DNA from: Nymphalis io | Taxonomy: Eukaryota > Arthropoda > Insecta > Lepidoptera > Nymphalidae | DNA: 64,000 bases | Assembly: GCF_905147045.1 (NCBI RefSeq) | Contig: NC_065903.1 | Coordinates: 1,240,001 to 1,304,000 of the forward strand | Direction of reading: 5' to 3' | Shown: piece after piece, positions 38,499 to 50,190 of the stretch | Layout of the letters: the number at the start of each line of letters is the position of its first letter | Numbering within the stretch: the first letter of the stretch is position 1 | Position numbers and translations under genes: made by a program | Notes under the pieces: generated by a model | The model's input: the letters and a program-made list of their open reading frames with translations, nothing else | What the model was told of the DNA's origin: nothing | The model's database searches: none

Positions 38499-38792
38499 TT
38501 ACTGGTGGTAGGGCTTTGTGCAAGCTCGTCTGGGTAGGTACCACCCACTCATCAGATATTCTACCGCAAAACAGCAATACTTGATACTGTTATGTTCCGG
38601 TTTGAAGGGTGAGTGAGCCAGTGTAATTACAGGCACAAGGGACATAAAATCTTAATTCCCAAGGTTGGTGGCGCATTGGCTATAAACGATGGTTGACATT
38701 TCTTACAATACCAATGTCTAAGGGCGTTTGGTGACCACTTACCATCAGGTGGCCCACATGCTCGTCCACCTTCCTATTCTATAAAAAGAAAA
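38499..38792 (+). mobile_element. SINE-C, full length
   Basis: CTGGTGGTAGGGCTTTGTGC to CCACCTTCCTATTCTATAAA; very similar to 22309, including ATAAACGATGG and the CCACCTTCC variant, so the two may share a recent source. Confidence 0.92.
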
Positions 38793-38809
38793 AAAAACTT
38801 TCTTCTTTC

Positions 38810-38925
38810 CCACAGTCCAATAGGGAGGTTGGGGGGTTCAACTTGTACGGAAAGAGATCAAGTGCAAGACCAACGCTTATACCTTGTTTCCGAAACACGG
38901 CAATGTATCTATCTGTACTAGCTTA
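38810..38925 (-). mobile_element. SINE-D fragment, degenerate
   Basis: CACAGTCCAATAGGGAGG, GTACGGAAAGAGATCAAGTG and CAAGACCAACGCTTATACCT resemble the SINE-D body. Confidence 0.5.
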
Positions 38926-39652
38926 ATTATTTCGTAATATAACTAAGATTTTCTTCACAGAAAAATATTCAATAACATTTATTGTCACGATCGTTCGAAT
39001 ATACGTCATCGAGATCTATTTTATAAGCTATGCAGCAGTGTTAAGAATACACCAATTCAGTTTAATCAAATACAGTATGTATATAATAGAAATTATCCTT
39101 TTAAATGATGTGTACACAATAGTATAAAGAAAAATATCATTGTTTTTATAATTTTAATATAAATGACACGACAACAGAGAAAAGATCGAAAAAGCTTGTA
39201 GGTTGAAGAAGAAGTCATTGTATTATATTTATTTGTAATACAATTAAGTTTGACACTATATACTTTCGACAATACACTATATTGTAAAATCATGTCTGTT
39301 TAGTTCGGATCCGAAAATATATAGAATAGACGAAGTTAGATTACAACAGAATCGGGTTCGGGATTAATTACTAAAAAGAAAAGAAGAAGAATAAATATAC
39401 ATTTATTATAGTTATGCTTTTTGTTCGCTTAAAATGTGTTACTTTAATTCAATTTACTTGATTAAACGGCGAGTTTAAATTTCGCTCATGGGAATTTCGA
39501 ATGACGTCATAGGAAATATTTGTTATCAATTATAGGAATTTCGTTTAGTATTTTTTGTGATAAAGTTCAATAATTATAATCAGTGACGACGCCAAAGTAA
39601 ATAATAATTATATTATTATTGAATTAACTAGGTAGATAGTTTCCACTCAATA
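38926..39652. other. Non-coding stretch, nothing recognised
   Basis: AT-rich; contains a TGACGTCA palindrome at 39502-39509. Confidence 0.45.
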
Positions 39653-39812
39653 GTTTTTCTACTAAACAGCAATACTTAGTACTGTTGTGTTCCGGTTTGA
39701 GGGGTGATATGTCAAGAAAGGTTAATATTTCTTACAACGCCAATGTATATGGATGGTGGTGACCACTTACGAGCAGGCCCATTTGCCTGTCCGTCTATCA
39801 AGTTTATAAAAA
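39653..39812 (+). mobile_element. SINE-C, internally deleted
   Basis: AAACAGCAATACTTAGTACT, GGTGACCACTTACGAGCAGG and a TATAAAAAA end; start lost. Confidence 0.75.
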
Positions 39813-41332
39813 ATAGTGATTATAATATAAAATATAAACAATTTAAAAATTATTGAATAAAACGTCAATAATAATGTATCGAATGAATGAATCATTATTC
39901 AAAGAATTTTCGGAATAATGAACCAGTCCCCTGTTTTTAGACAAGCATTTTAACTAAAGTTTTTTATAATATAACCTTAATATATAATTACCATCAAATT
40001 TTTGAGATTACTATTAACTAACAAACGATGCTTAAAACTTCCTCTGGCATTGGTTTCAACATACAAGTCACATTCGTTATTGACTTATAATTTTTTGTGA
40101 CCTCCGTGAAAGGTCAGAATATATACAGCTTGTTCTGATCGCAATAGTTGTATATATAGGCAGATAAACATTGTTGTAATATATATATATATACGTATTT
40201 ATATAATTTAATATGATATGACCGAATGATTACCAATACACAAGTTCAGCTTCCACGACAAGAAAGGAGACAAACAAAAATTGTAATTCAGAAATTTTAA
40301 TTGTGATGCAGCATGGAATCCACCAAATCACAGTCTTTGGAGATAAAAAAAATAGAAAATATTAAAAAAAACATAAAACATGGACTTAACTGAAAGAATT
40401 TACGAAATGTGTATATAAAATGAAGCGAAGAATGAATGAATTCTTTGAACTAATAAACTTGTACAAAATTGCTTTTTGTTTAATGACCGTTACCAGTAAA
40501 TACAGTCATGTATATGTTTGAAGCTATGCATGCACGCAGATATAACAAAATAAGTGCAACTTTATTCTCAACGCTAAACTCAAACGTTACTTGTAGAAAC
40601 GTTACATAATAATTATGACTGTTCGAAAATGAAGCCTTTGTTCCAACAAAGGTTTTAAATAATTGATAAATTCGTGGAAGGTTTTGAGAAGCGATTAGAT
40701 TATAGTCTAAAGTGCTTCAATTTCGAGTTAACGCCTTTGTTTATTTCTAAGTCTAACCGTTAAGTGCAATTAAGATAGACCGGGTGTGGCAATTTTTGTT
40801 TACAAAGTAATTCATAGCCGTTAAGCCATTCCTTATCGCAAACAACTGATGTATTAAATGGCTTTTATTTGAATGGTGTAGCAGGTATATTTAAAAACAA
40901 TTGTACTTAACCATTTCAAATAATAAGAAATATAATTTGAGAGATTTCAACAGTAATTGAAAAGGTATTATTTTAAATAAAATATTAACATATGTAAATT
41001 TTTTATGTACTGATCTAATGTATAGTAATTTGTTTGTCCTTTACACAGCAATACCTACCTACCGCCTAATTATACAAAGAAAGGCTGTTACGTTATATAC
41101 TTTTAAATAATAAATATAATAATTGACGTCAATCGCATATCTTGGAAAAAATGCTATAATTAATTTAATACTCAACACGTACGTTTAAATGTTAAAAGTT
41201 TTTAACATAAATAAAAAACAAATTTTGTTTTGTTTTACCTTGGAATGTATAATGTGTCTTTAAGTTTTACGCAATTCAAAACTTGTTTTAGTAATAAAAA
41301 TTAAGTAACGGTATATCTATATTTACAAAGGC
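39813..41332. other. Unique non-coding stretch
   Basis: 1.5 kb almost free of recognisable repeats in a SINE-rich window; TGACGTCA at 41124-41131 and a small CCTTTGTT/AACAAAGG palindrome near 40637. Confidence 0.45.
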
Positions 41333-41420
41333 AATCCTGTTAAAAAGAGGGTTTGGAGTATATTCCACCACGCTGCTTTTTCAAATGGATAATGCATGTT
41401 GCAAAATTTTATTTGACATT
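41333..41420 (-). mobile_element. SINE-A fragment
   Basis: GAGGGTTTGGAGTATATTCC then ACCACGCTGCTTTTTCAAAT match the 3' third; the rest is gone. Confidence 0.6.
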
Positions 41421-42745
41421 ACAATAAGGAAATTAACGCTCAATAGCGGCCGATTTAACGATCGTTCCTTAATATGTGCACGTCCCATATAGGCCCATCG
41501 GTGACAGCAAAAACAAAAATACGTTTCAACTTTTCGTGTCTGCTCATCCCATTTTATTATATTAACTATATTCTCTACATATAAATATATCAATAATTTT
41601 ATATGTATAAGGCTCGAAGAGGCTAGCTGGTAAGCCTGGATTCATTACCATATTCGGCATTTTAAAGGTTATTAGATTTTGCCGTCGAGATATTTTTAGT
41701 ACAAGCCCAGAGAGCGGTTGTTGAAACTCATGACTCAGAGAGCACGTAAACCCTGGTCCTGTAGTGACCTCGTACCGATCTCATCGGATTCATCATCAAA
41801 ATGATCATGTTCAATAAATGACTTACAAAACCGTTACAAAATTGAGGTTATTTTAAAGGTAACCGATACGTTTACATAAGATTACAAACATTCAAATGTA
41901 AATATGAAACAGACATCATTTCAGGGTCGCTGACTTTGAGCCAGAGTTTATATTTAATACAATTCATTTAATTTTTAACATGTATTTATTACTAAAAAGT
42001 AAACTGTTAATGATCCACTTAGCTCAATTCATTTATTTATGTAACGAATATACACTCACTCATATAGTTCGATAAGAAAACGACAATACGGAAAATAGTT
42101 CAAGCGCAGGACCAATGGCTTTATGTGCCATATATGAGACGGGAGTGTAACAGTCATTTGTCTGATTTTAATAATTATTTTTGTATCAGATAACCCATAT
42201 GCAGTTGAAACCGCAGGGCATATATGGTAACGTAATAAAATTATTTAGTCAATAATATAATGCACGAGGATTCAATTTTATATAACATTTGACCTTTTAG
42301 ATTTTTATTAAGCTGTTATGATCTCAATAACAAAATAGATACAAAATATTATATCACAATATTAATTACGTTCTCAATTTATTTAATATTAAAATATAAT
42401 TTAAAAATGGAATGTGTATATTATTTATATTTTTTATAATTTCTTGTAACTTTGTATATTTACAAATAAAAATATTATGATTATCCTGAACTGTTTCATT
42501 TTCTCTAATAAACAATATAATCTCTATCATATAGAGAAATAATCAGATATTGTTTATAAGACTTTTTTTCAAAAATGGTTAAGTATGTATGTAACATATA
42601 TTATAATTTATTGTTTATAAATAGTTTTCTTTTACACGGTTTACAGCTAGCTCACTTGTAACTAAGTCTGTCTAAGTCGATTTTAACCAAATTCTTAAAA
42701 CGATTTAATACATTGCAAATGAATATATGCACTTATAAATGCCGT
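41421..42745. other. Non-coding stretch with a SINE-D relic
   Basis: SINE-D relic at about 42060-42150 (AGTTCAAGCGCAGGACCAAT, GGCTTTATGTGCC). The 70-codon minus ORF at 41381 overlaps the SINE-A fragment. Otherwise AT-rich. Confidence 0.4.
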
Positions 42746-42850
42746 TTAGCGAGTGTCGAATATTGATATCTCTCTTTCTGACATCATTGTTTCGACATTT
42801 GATAGAAGAAGACACAGCATTGTTTAACTAATCTCTCCCTGAACAACATT
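42746..42850. mobile_element. Family E copy, diverged
   Basis: TTAGCGAGTGTCGAATATTG, then TCTCTCTTTCTGACATCATT, CATTTGATAGAAGAAGACAC and AGCATTGTTTAACTAATC follow the family E order. The right end is degraded. Confidence 0.6.
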
Positions 42851-43164
42851 TGTAAGGAAAGCCGTAACTATTCATAGTTATCTTTGTAGTGTTTCTTATA
42901 AGACTTTACTTTAAAACAAACTGTTTTAAAGCAATTTATTCTTGTAAAAGTAAAGAGATAAGTGCAATTTAATGCGACTCGAACTTCGCTCATAAAGTCT
43001 AGTGATTGCATTCGCGACTAAGTCTAGATAGCTGGATGACTTTGTATAGAAAACATTTCATCAGAATTAATTTTGCGATGTACGATTTACATAAACATTA
43101 TCAACTTTAATTACGTTTATGTTGACATTACATGCTATGTATTAATTTCATAGTGTTATATATT

Positions 43165-43570
43165 GGTACGAGATGATGCGAAATATGTGAATCTTAACCG
43201 ATGATTGAGAGTTCGAAACAAACTCAATTCAATTTCAAACTCGAATAATATACTCAGTTTTCATATCAACTTAGACTTTTTTTATATAATATTAACATCT
43301 TATGCCTTGTTTCACACGTTAAATTAAAACCATTGACGTGGCAAGCGTGGCTAGAGTATATAAATACTTTTTTTTGCTTTTGTCCAGCAGTATACGGCAA
43401 AAGGCTGAAAAAAAATACTTTCACTATACACTACATCGAAAGGTCGAATTAAATAATTCATCACGTGCTCCGAGATGAAGGCATCGTGAGTACCTGGACG
43501 TATTTAATGAAATTCTGCCCCATGTATCCAATCCACAGTACAGCCTTTGTGAGTAGTGGAACAAGGCGTA
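43165..43570 (+). mobile_element. SINE-A, broken and decayed
   Basis: Head remnant GAATCTTAACCGATGATTGA at 43191 and body/tail remnant TCACGTGCTCCGAGATGAAG, AATGAAATTCTGCCCCATGT at 43460-43570, separated by unrelated sequence holding an RTE tail (43372-43418). Confidence 0.5.
43372..43418 (+). mobile_element. RTE LINE 3' tail fragment
   Basis: TTTGTCCAGCAGTATACGGC followed by AAAAGGCTGAAAAAAAA matches the last bases of the RTE copy at 13540-13581. Only about 45 nt survive; it sits between two pieces of a decayed SINE-A. Confidence 0.6.
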
Positions 43571-45574
43571 TTCTCTAAAAACTCCAGTTAAATAAAAACT
43601 GTAAACAGTTTTAAAAAAAATTTAAACGTTTTTAAAAATAGTTCATTAATTTCAGCCACGACTTTGAAAAATTATGTACGTGAGCAGTGTTTTAATATAT
43701 ATTGACAGATAAATTAGTTTTAAACTAAATAACTATGCAACAATGTTTTCCACTACACGTATTATATTTGTAAGTGTAAAATAATATTACATATTAATTT
43801 AATTCTTAAGCGATAAATCAGTCATAAATTAATTACAAACTAACTAGTTACAGATGTTTGTCAAGTTTATTTTGTGACAGTTACCGCCCGCCATTTTGAA
43901 TTTTTGATGACGTCATATACTTCAAAACACGCGTATTTATAACCCATTCCAATCGAAGGAGTAGATGCTTTGTTAAATTTTGCACTACAAAAAGTTTTTG
44001 ATTAATATATCTTTATTTATAAAACAAAACTATTTCACTTAACTACTTATATATTTTTAGTTCCGAAGTTTTGATAATAGCTTCGCAATTATTTCGCGAA
44101 TACATAATGAATATCATCGATTATTTAAGACCTCGGGACTCGGCCAATAAAATCACGTCAATTCAATGTCACATTTGTTTATTTGTCTTTACTGCTCTTG
44201 TGGTTTGAATTGTATTTAGATATAAATGCTTTGTTTTCAAAGTCGATGATTAGTGGTAACCGCTATCTTTAAATGCGCCATAGTTAGTCAAATTTATTAA
44301 AAATACCTATTAATAATAAAAATTACATAAAATATATACAATTAATAGCTGATAATTAGGACTAGATCCGAATAATATTATTAATTTTGTATTTCAAATG
44401 CAAAAATTTCAAATAAAATATATCACACTCATATAAATGTTTTTTTTTTTATATCTTCCGTGATCTAACTTGATTTATCGTGAGTCAATTTGAGTCAACG
44501 ATTAAATCGCTCGCGACGAAAAAAAAATGAAATACAATATTTTATATTAATTATATATTTTATATAAATAACAAAACGTGCACACAAATGGCACTACAGC
44601 TATTTATGCATTTACTACGTGGATAAAATTATGTTTATTTTAATTTATGTAAGTGGATTATTATGTCCATTCTAATTAAACAATGTTAAAGGTCGGAGTT
44701 GCCGCAGAATAAGCTGAAGCGAACAAACGTTGCAAATATTATATTAAAATATATATATAATATTAAATTATTTGTGTTAGAACAAAAAACGTATTAAAAA
44801 TATAACATCTCCTCTGAGCCTTTACTAGGCTCCTGTCACTAGTAGAGGCTCATTTTTCGCTCAGATGATCGGAATTGCGATTCAAAGTGGAAACACTGCT
44901 AGCATGCTTGCCACCAATTCACGCGATCATAATTTTGTAAGAAGATATTTTTATTTAAGGTTTTAATGTAAATTATTATTTAATTAAATAAATAAAGACA
45001 TATCTTGTTTTTATATTTAGAATCATTTTGACAGTAAGAACAGAATCAACGTTTGGAACAGATGACGAAGTGTTCGGTTACCATACATAATTGTTTCGGT
45101 CTAAATATTATCATTGTAAGTATTCCTACCGTAAGTTCAACACATTTTATACAAAGTTACGTAGATAAAACGACAGTGATTATCTTCATGTCTTCGGATA
45201 ATAAAATTGTAATCCTAAATAATGTAAATTGAAATGTAAATTTGCTTTAACGATTTAACCACTCGACCGATCATCAAACTTTGCAAACAAATCGCCAATG
45301 GTATAGACAAGGGCATAAAATAACGCACCTGCCTCTCACACGTGGGCGAGCTGCGGGAGTATTTTTTTTTTTAATAAATCTACACATATTAAAACTAATC
45401 AAACAAATTTAAAAACAAGTATAAGGACATAAAGAACTCAATTTATAATAAAATACATAAAATATCGACGTTTTATAATTGCCAATTTTTTCAGAAGCGC
45501 TAGTTATTACCACCGTCAACTTCTAGTTAAAAATATTAATTATCCCTTAACAACGCCAACAAAAACTAAGTGTT
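43571..45574. other. Non-coding stretch, largely unique
   Basis: AT-rich. TGACGTCA at 43908-43915 beside ACCGCCCGCCATTTTG (43883-43897). GAGCCT/AGGCTC repeats around 44815-44855 form a small stem. No exon found. Confidence 0.4.
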
Positions 45575-45680
45575 ATATCGCTTGAGCCTATAATTATACT
45601 GGTTGTATCATCGTTCAAACCGGAATAAAACAAGCGATCTTGTTTGACGACAGAATTAATGATGAATGGGTTATATACAT
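45575..45680 (-). mobile_element. SINE-C fragment, degenerate
   Basis: CTTGAGCCTATAATTATACT, CGTTCAAACCGGAATAAAAC and TTGTTTGACGACAGAATTAA match diverged family positions. Confidence 0.5.
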
Positions 45681-45796
45681 ACGTATATATATATAATGAC
45701 GGTGTTCGCAACTAATTGACGAAAAAATCTATATTATTACCAAGAATTATATAAAAAAAGGATTTAAAATTAACTTTTATTTCATACACGACGACG

Positions 45797-46030
45797 ACGG
45801 GCCGGCTGTCGTGGTTGGTAGATGCCTTTTACGCCGAAGGTTGTGGGTTTAATTTCCACCCAGGACAGACATTTGTGTGCATGAACATATCTGTATTTAC
45901 AAGATAATATGTATTTACAAAAGAAAAGTAGTATACGTAGGTCAGTTGTCTGGTTTCCATAGTACAAGCTCTGCTTAGTTTGGGATCAGACGACCTTGTG
46001 TAAATGATGTCCCAGGATATTATTATTATT
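45797..46030 (+). mobile_element. SINE-B, internally deleted
   Basis: GACGGGCCGGCTGTCGTGGT head, B-box variant GGGTTTAATTTCC, then a jump over the GAGTCTGGGTG part and CCCAGGATATTATTATTATT tail. Confidence 0.86.
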
Positions 46031-46636
46031 ATACCAATATTGTGGGATATATTTCCATATTCCATGCTAATTTAAAAATAAATTTGATTTGCTTAACCAA
46101 TAACTAAACATAATTGAAATCGCCACAACCGGAACGATTCAATTTTCTGTTTCTACGCAATTTCCAATACATGTTCTCTAAAATAATTTATAGTGCGTTT
46201 GATATAACATTTTAAAACAATTGAAAACTTTATGAGACTTTATTGCTTGTCAATTGCAAACAGTTAAAATATAAATTGAATTTTAAACATTTCGTTTAAA
46301 TCGTATAAACTGAGGAATTTAAAGTGTTACTAAATTATCAATGAAATATAGCCATCAATTTATTAGGACAATCGTAAAATATTTATAAACGTACATTTGT
46401 TTAAACAATACAGCAGACACATGATTCTCTTAGATTTTTCTAAGAAAAAAAGCCTACCAAGGAATGATGTCATTTAATACGAGATTCTGATGGTCATGAA
46501 TTGGATACATTTGATAGGAAATCAGATATGGCGTAGCCATTTTTTATGCATCCCCTGGGAACTAATTTCGTAATAAAACGAATATGTTTATCGACGATAT
46601 AATTTAAAAATGGAATAAGATATGACGTTATGTATT
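46031..46636. other. Non-coding stretch, nothing recognised
   Basis: AT-rich, no element recognised. Confidence 0.45.
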
Positions 46637-46920
46637 TGGTAGGGCTTTGTGCAAGCTCGTCTTGGTAGGTACCACCCACGCATCAGATATTCTACCGCAA
46701 AACAGCAGTACATGGTATTGCTGTGTTCTGATTTGAAGGGTGAGTGAGCCAGTGTAATTACAGGCACAAGGGACAAAAGATCTGAGTTTCCAAGGTTGGT
46801 GACGCATTGGCAATTTAAGCAATGGTTAACATTTCTTACAATGCCAATGTCTATGGGCGTTAGTGACCACTTACCATCAGGTGGCCCATATGCTCGTCCA
46901 CCTTCTTTTTTATAAAAAAA
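46637..46920 (+). mobile_element. SINE-C, near full length
   Basis: TTGGTAGGGCTTTGTGCAAG to CCACCTTCTTTTTTATAAAA. Three minus-strand ORFs across it are shadows. Confidence 0.9.
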
Positions 46921-47897
46921 CAACAACATGCAACCGCGACCTTTAGCTCAATACATTTTCTGGGCTATTTCAAACTTCATTTAAATTGGAAAAATGACGT
47001 AAATATATTCCATTTTTAAGCTCATAACACTGAAACGGCATCCAATTCTCAAATTGGATATCAAAAACTTTGATGTTAATAACGAACACTCACAAAAATA
47101 ACATGATATTTTTCATCTAGAGCAAACGAAGAGAACATTTAAATGGAAAAACTCGTTAGCAGCAAAATTATTTGTTCACGATAATCTATACGTATAAAAA
47201 CCAATGTTTCTTTTATTTCCATTCAGCCGAGCTAGTTGAAACTTTGTTCAGTTGGTATTGACACTTGTCTGATGGTATCTAGTTTCCATCGACATACAAT
47301 AACTGATGCGCGAGTCGTATTGGATAATTCGATACATATAATAAAAAAAATATAATACCGATAAACCGCCTACATATAATTAAAAAAAAAAACAAAAAAA
47401 AAATGTACTTATTATTTTATTTCATACTAGCATCAATAACCGTAATTTAAATTTTAATACCGATTTTTGATCAGATTCTGTAATTTTAAAAATGTATAAG
47501 CCATGCGGTGAGATGCATTGGCTTTGCATTGGCTTATAACTTAGCCCCATAATACTTTTTTGTATTCAATGAATATAATATTGTAAAAAAAAATATTTAT
47601 AAATGGCTTCTATTTTCGTGTGGTTTTACGTCTCGTATTACATAAATTTATTCAACGTTTTATTATATACAATATTATGAATGAATACTTTATGAAACAA
47701 TATTATTATTCGAGAAATAATAATTTATAATTTGTTCTGAATTTTTGCTTGTTTGTTCGGTTTCAACCATTAGTCATTCGGGTTATATTTCATTTAATGA
47801 AAACATAATATTATTGAGTAAATTATATAGTTGTTACGCGACTTCATAATAGTCATGTTTTAGTAGTTACTCTTTGATTCGTAGAAAACATATTACA

Positions 47898-47898
<1 letters not shown>
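46921..47898. other. Unique non-coding stretch with promoter-like site
   Basis: AT-rich; holds the TATA/initiator pair at 47193-47229 and no recognisable repeat. Confidence 0.4.
47193..47275 (+). promoter_or_regulatory. Candidate TATA + initiator core promoter
   Basis: TATAAAA at 47193-47199 is followed, with A+1 at 47225, by TTCAGCC, i.e. 32 nt apart, the canonical arthropod geometry. The downstream sequence is GC-richer than its surroundings, and CTGATG|GTATCT near 47272 could be a donor. The only small ORF (ATG at 47272, 27 codons) is unremarkable. No gene body recognised. Confidence 0.3.

Positions 47899-47955
<57 letters not shown>
47899..47955. repeat. (TA)n microsatellite
   Basis: About 28 TA units directly abutting the 3' tail of the minus-strand SINE-A at 47957, suggesting that it grew from that tail. 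Confidence 0.97.
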
Positions 47956-47956
<1 letters not shown>

Positions 47957-47957
<1 letters not shown>

Positions 47958-48246
47958 CATGTTAATGACCCACTGCTGGGCTAAGGCCTCCTCTCCCTTT
48001 TGAGAAGAAGCTTTAGCTTATTCCACCACGGTGATCCGATGCAGGTTTGTTGAATACACATGTGGCATAATTTCAATGCAATTAGTCGCATGCAGGTTTT
48101 CTCACGATGTTTTCCTTCACCGTCAAGCACAAAATGAATTATAAACACAAATTAAGCACATGACAATTCAGTGGTGCTTGCTCGGGTTTGAACCCACGAT
48201 CATCGGTTAAGATTCTCGCGTTCTAACCACTAGGCCATTTCGGCTA
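47957..48246 (-). mobile_element. SINE-A, near full length
   Basis: CATGTTAATGACCCACTGCT through CACTAGGCCATTTCGGCTAT; its tail abuts the (TA)n tract. Confidence 0.9.
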
Positions 48247-48749
48247 TACCTATGAAAACATATTATAAACACGGTTATCAATAAACAAATAAATTTGAAA
48301 ATTAAATAAAATTTAATCAAATATACAAGAGCGTAATTCAAAATCGAACTAATGTAAGTTACTATTAATAGTAGTCTCATTAAATAACCTCAAACATAAA
48401 TATATAATAAAATATCTTTAGCACAGACTATGAAAAAATAATGTCTGATGTCGTTCCTTGATTGAGAATTGTGGTATGGGAAGGACGTGTGTAACCACCT
48501 TCCGATACACCTTCCTGTTAATAGAATCCCACACATTGAAGGGGATAGAATTACAGTGTAGATTCATGTAGAAGAATTATCAATGAAAGTATTTTTTTTT
48601 TATTAAATAAATTATAAATTTTGTCACTTGTTGAAAGATTTTTTTGACATCGTGATGCAATCATAATAATATTACTTGTCGGAGATCAAAGAAGAATTAG
48701 ACGTTAAGAAACGTCAAGATAACACTTTGACAATTGAATCAAGTGTGTT
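48247..48749. other. Non-coding stretch, nothing recognised
   Basis: AT-rich, ends at the 123-bp TIR element. Confidence 0.45.
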
Positions 48750-48872
48750 TAGTGCGAGTTTTTTACTTATTTGATAGGGTTGACGTTGACGGTTATACGC
48801 TGTTTTCATTCCATACAAATTCCATACGCAGTGAACATCAACGCTATCGAATAAGCAAAAAAACTCGCACTA
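48750..48872. mobile_element. 123-bp TIR element (MITE), TA-flanked
   Basis: Ends are inverted repeats of about 38 bp: TAGTGCGAGTTTTTTACTTA on the left, and TAGTGCGAGTTTTTTTGCTT read from the right, both continuing through TTYGATAGSGTTGAYGTT. If the outer TA is the target duplication, the organisation fits a Tc1/mariner-derived MITE. No coding capacity. Confidence 0.72.
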
Positions 48873-48890
48873 GGAATACTGAGGCTTAGG

Positions 48891-48923
48891 TGACGTCACA
48901 GATTTATTTTTCTGTGATGTCAT
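48891..48923. repeat. Short hairpin containing a CRE palindrome
   Basis: TGACGTCACAGA and TCTGTGATGTCA pair around an AT-rich loop of about 9 nt. Lies 19 bp outside the TIR element at 48750-48872. Confidence 0.55.
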
Positions 48924-49137
48924 CAACGATCAAAATCTTTATTTAGCCTAGAAGCTAGCTTACACTTGCTTTTAGATTAGCAAAAAATAACTGGTAATCT
49001 TTCGTATATATGGACATATCTAATATTTTCTTCAAATGCATCACTTTTATAAAATTCATATCAGCATTAAATTTAAAGAAAAACATTCAGCATTATAATA
49101 CGAATAACTTGTAATGGTGTACAATACATTACGTATA

Positions 49138-49292
49138 CAAGGGACGTAACATCTTAGTTCCCAGCGCTTTGGCGATGTAAGCGATAAGAGGCTAATATGT
49201 CTTATATTGGTTGGTATATATGTCTATGGGAGTGGTAACTACTTACCATCAGGTGGCCCATTTGCTCCTACCTATTCTATTAAAAAAACTGG
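49138..49292 (+). mobile_element. SINE-C, 3' half
   Basis: ACAAGGGACGTAACATCTTA and ACTACTTACCATCAGGTGGC, ending CTACCTATTCTATTAAAAAA. Confidence 0.8.
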
Positions 49293-49496
49293 CTTAAATT
49301 ATAATATTGGATGACAAATTTAATAAAAACCTCTTATTTTAGGTTTTATTCTTTAATATAATAAACGTTAAAGATTTTTTTTATTATTCTTTTGTATTGA
49401 TTAGGAAATTAATTGAAAATTCCCTACTTAATTGCGCTAATGTTAACATAATCAAAATCAAATTTTATTACTACCTGAATATATTTTTGTAAATCT

Positions 49497-49620
49497 CAAG
49501 GTGCCTTGATGATGTAAGGGATGGTTGTTATTTCAGCGTCAATGTCTATGAAGGATGGCGACCACTTACCATCAGGTGGCTCCTTTTGCCAGTCTGCCTA
49601 CCTATATATAATAAAAAAAG
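49497..49620 (+). mobile_element. SINE-C, 3' end
   Basis: CTTGATGATGTAAGGGATGG and GACCACTTACCATCAGGTGG, ending CCTACCTATATATAATAAAA. Second 3' piece within 350 bp. Confidence 0.78.
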
Positions 49621-50019
49621 TATAAATCTATCGCATTTCAATAAAATTGAATTGGTACTCCGCCGCGCCTTTAATTATTGGTTTACTAGAACCTAACTTT
49701 GTTAGTACAGCCTTCAAAGTAACCTTCGCGTAGATAACTTGAAGGTCATTTCCGTAATTTAAAGACAAATGAAAGAAAGTCACGTTCCTATTGATTATTT
49801 GTTGATTATGTTAAGTGTCTACTATTTTAGTCTTTGCTTCCATTTTTTGTAAACAGAAATAAAAAGAAATTTAAACTTAAAAAAGGTTTTAATCGTTTTG
49901 ATGATACATTATTAAAAAATCTTTTTATAGTGAATTGACTTAAGAACAATAGAATCAATAATCCAGCTAGAGCATTTATAAATATATATTATTTAAGTTA
50001 ATTAAAGAAATACTAAACT
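49621..50019. other. Non-coding stretch, nothing recognised
   Basis: AT-rich, no element recognised. Confidence 0.45.
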
Positions 50020-50190
50020 GCCAGGCAAAACATCCTCTTTTCAAGATGGTTTTGAGCTTATTCCGTCTGCTGCTTGCGGCTACCAATGCGCGTTCATGGA
50101 TACATATTTGGCAGAATTTAATTTGACATAATATGCAAAGAAAAATGTGTGGTGCTTTCTCCAATTTGATCTAACCATTAAGCGCTTAAA
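50020..50190 (-). mobile_element. SINE-A, degenerate
   Basis: TTTTGAGCTTATTCCGTCTG, CATATTTGGCAGAATTTAAT and GGTGCTTTCTCCAATTTGAT retain family order; the overlapping 62-codon ORF is a shadow. Confidence 0.62.
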
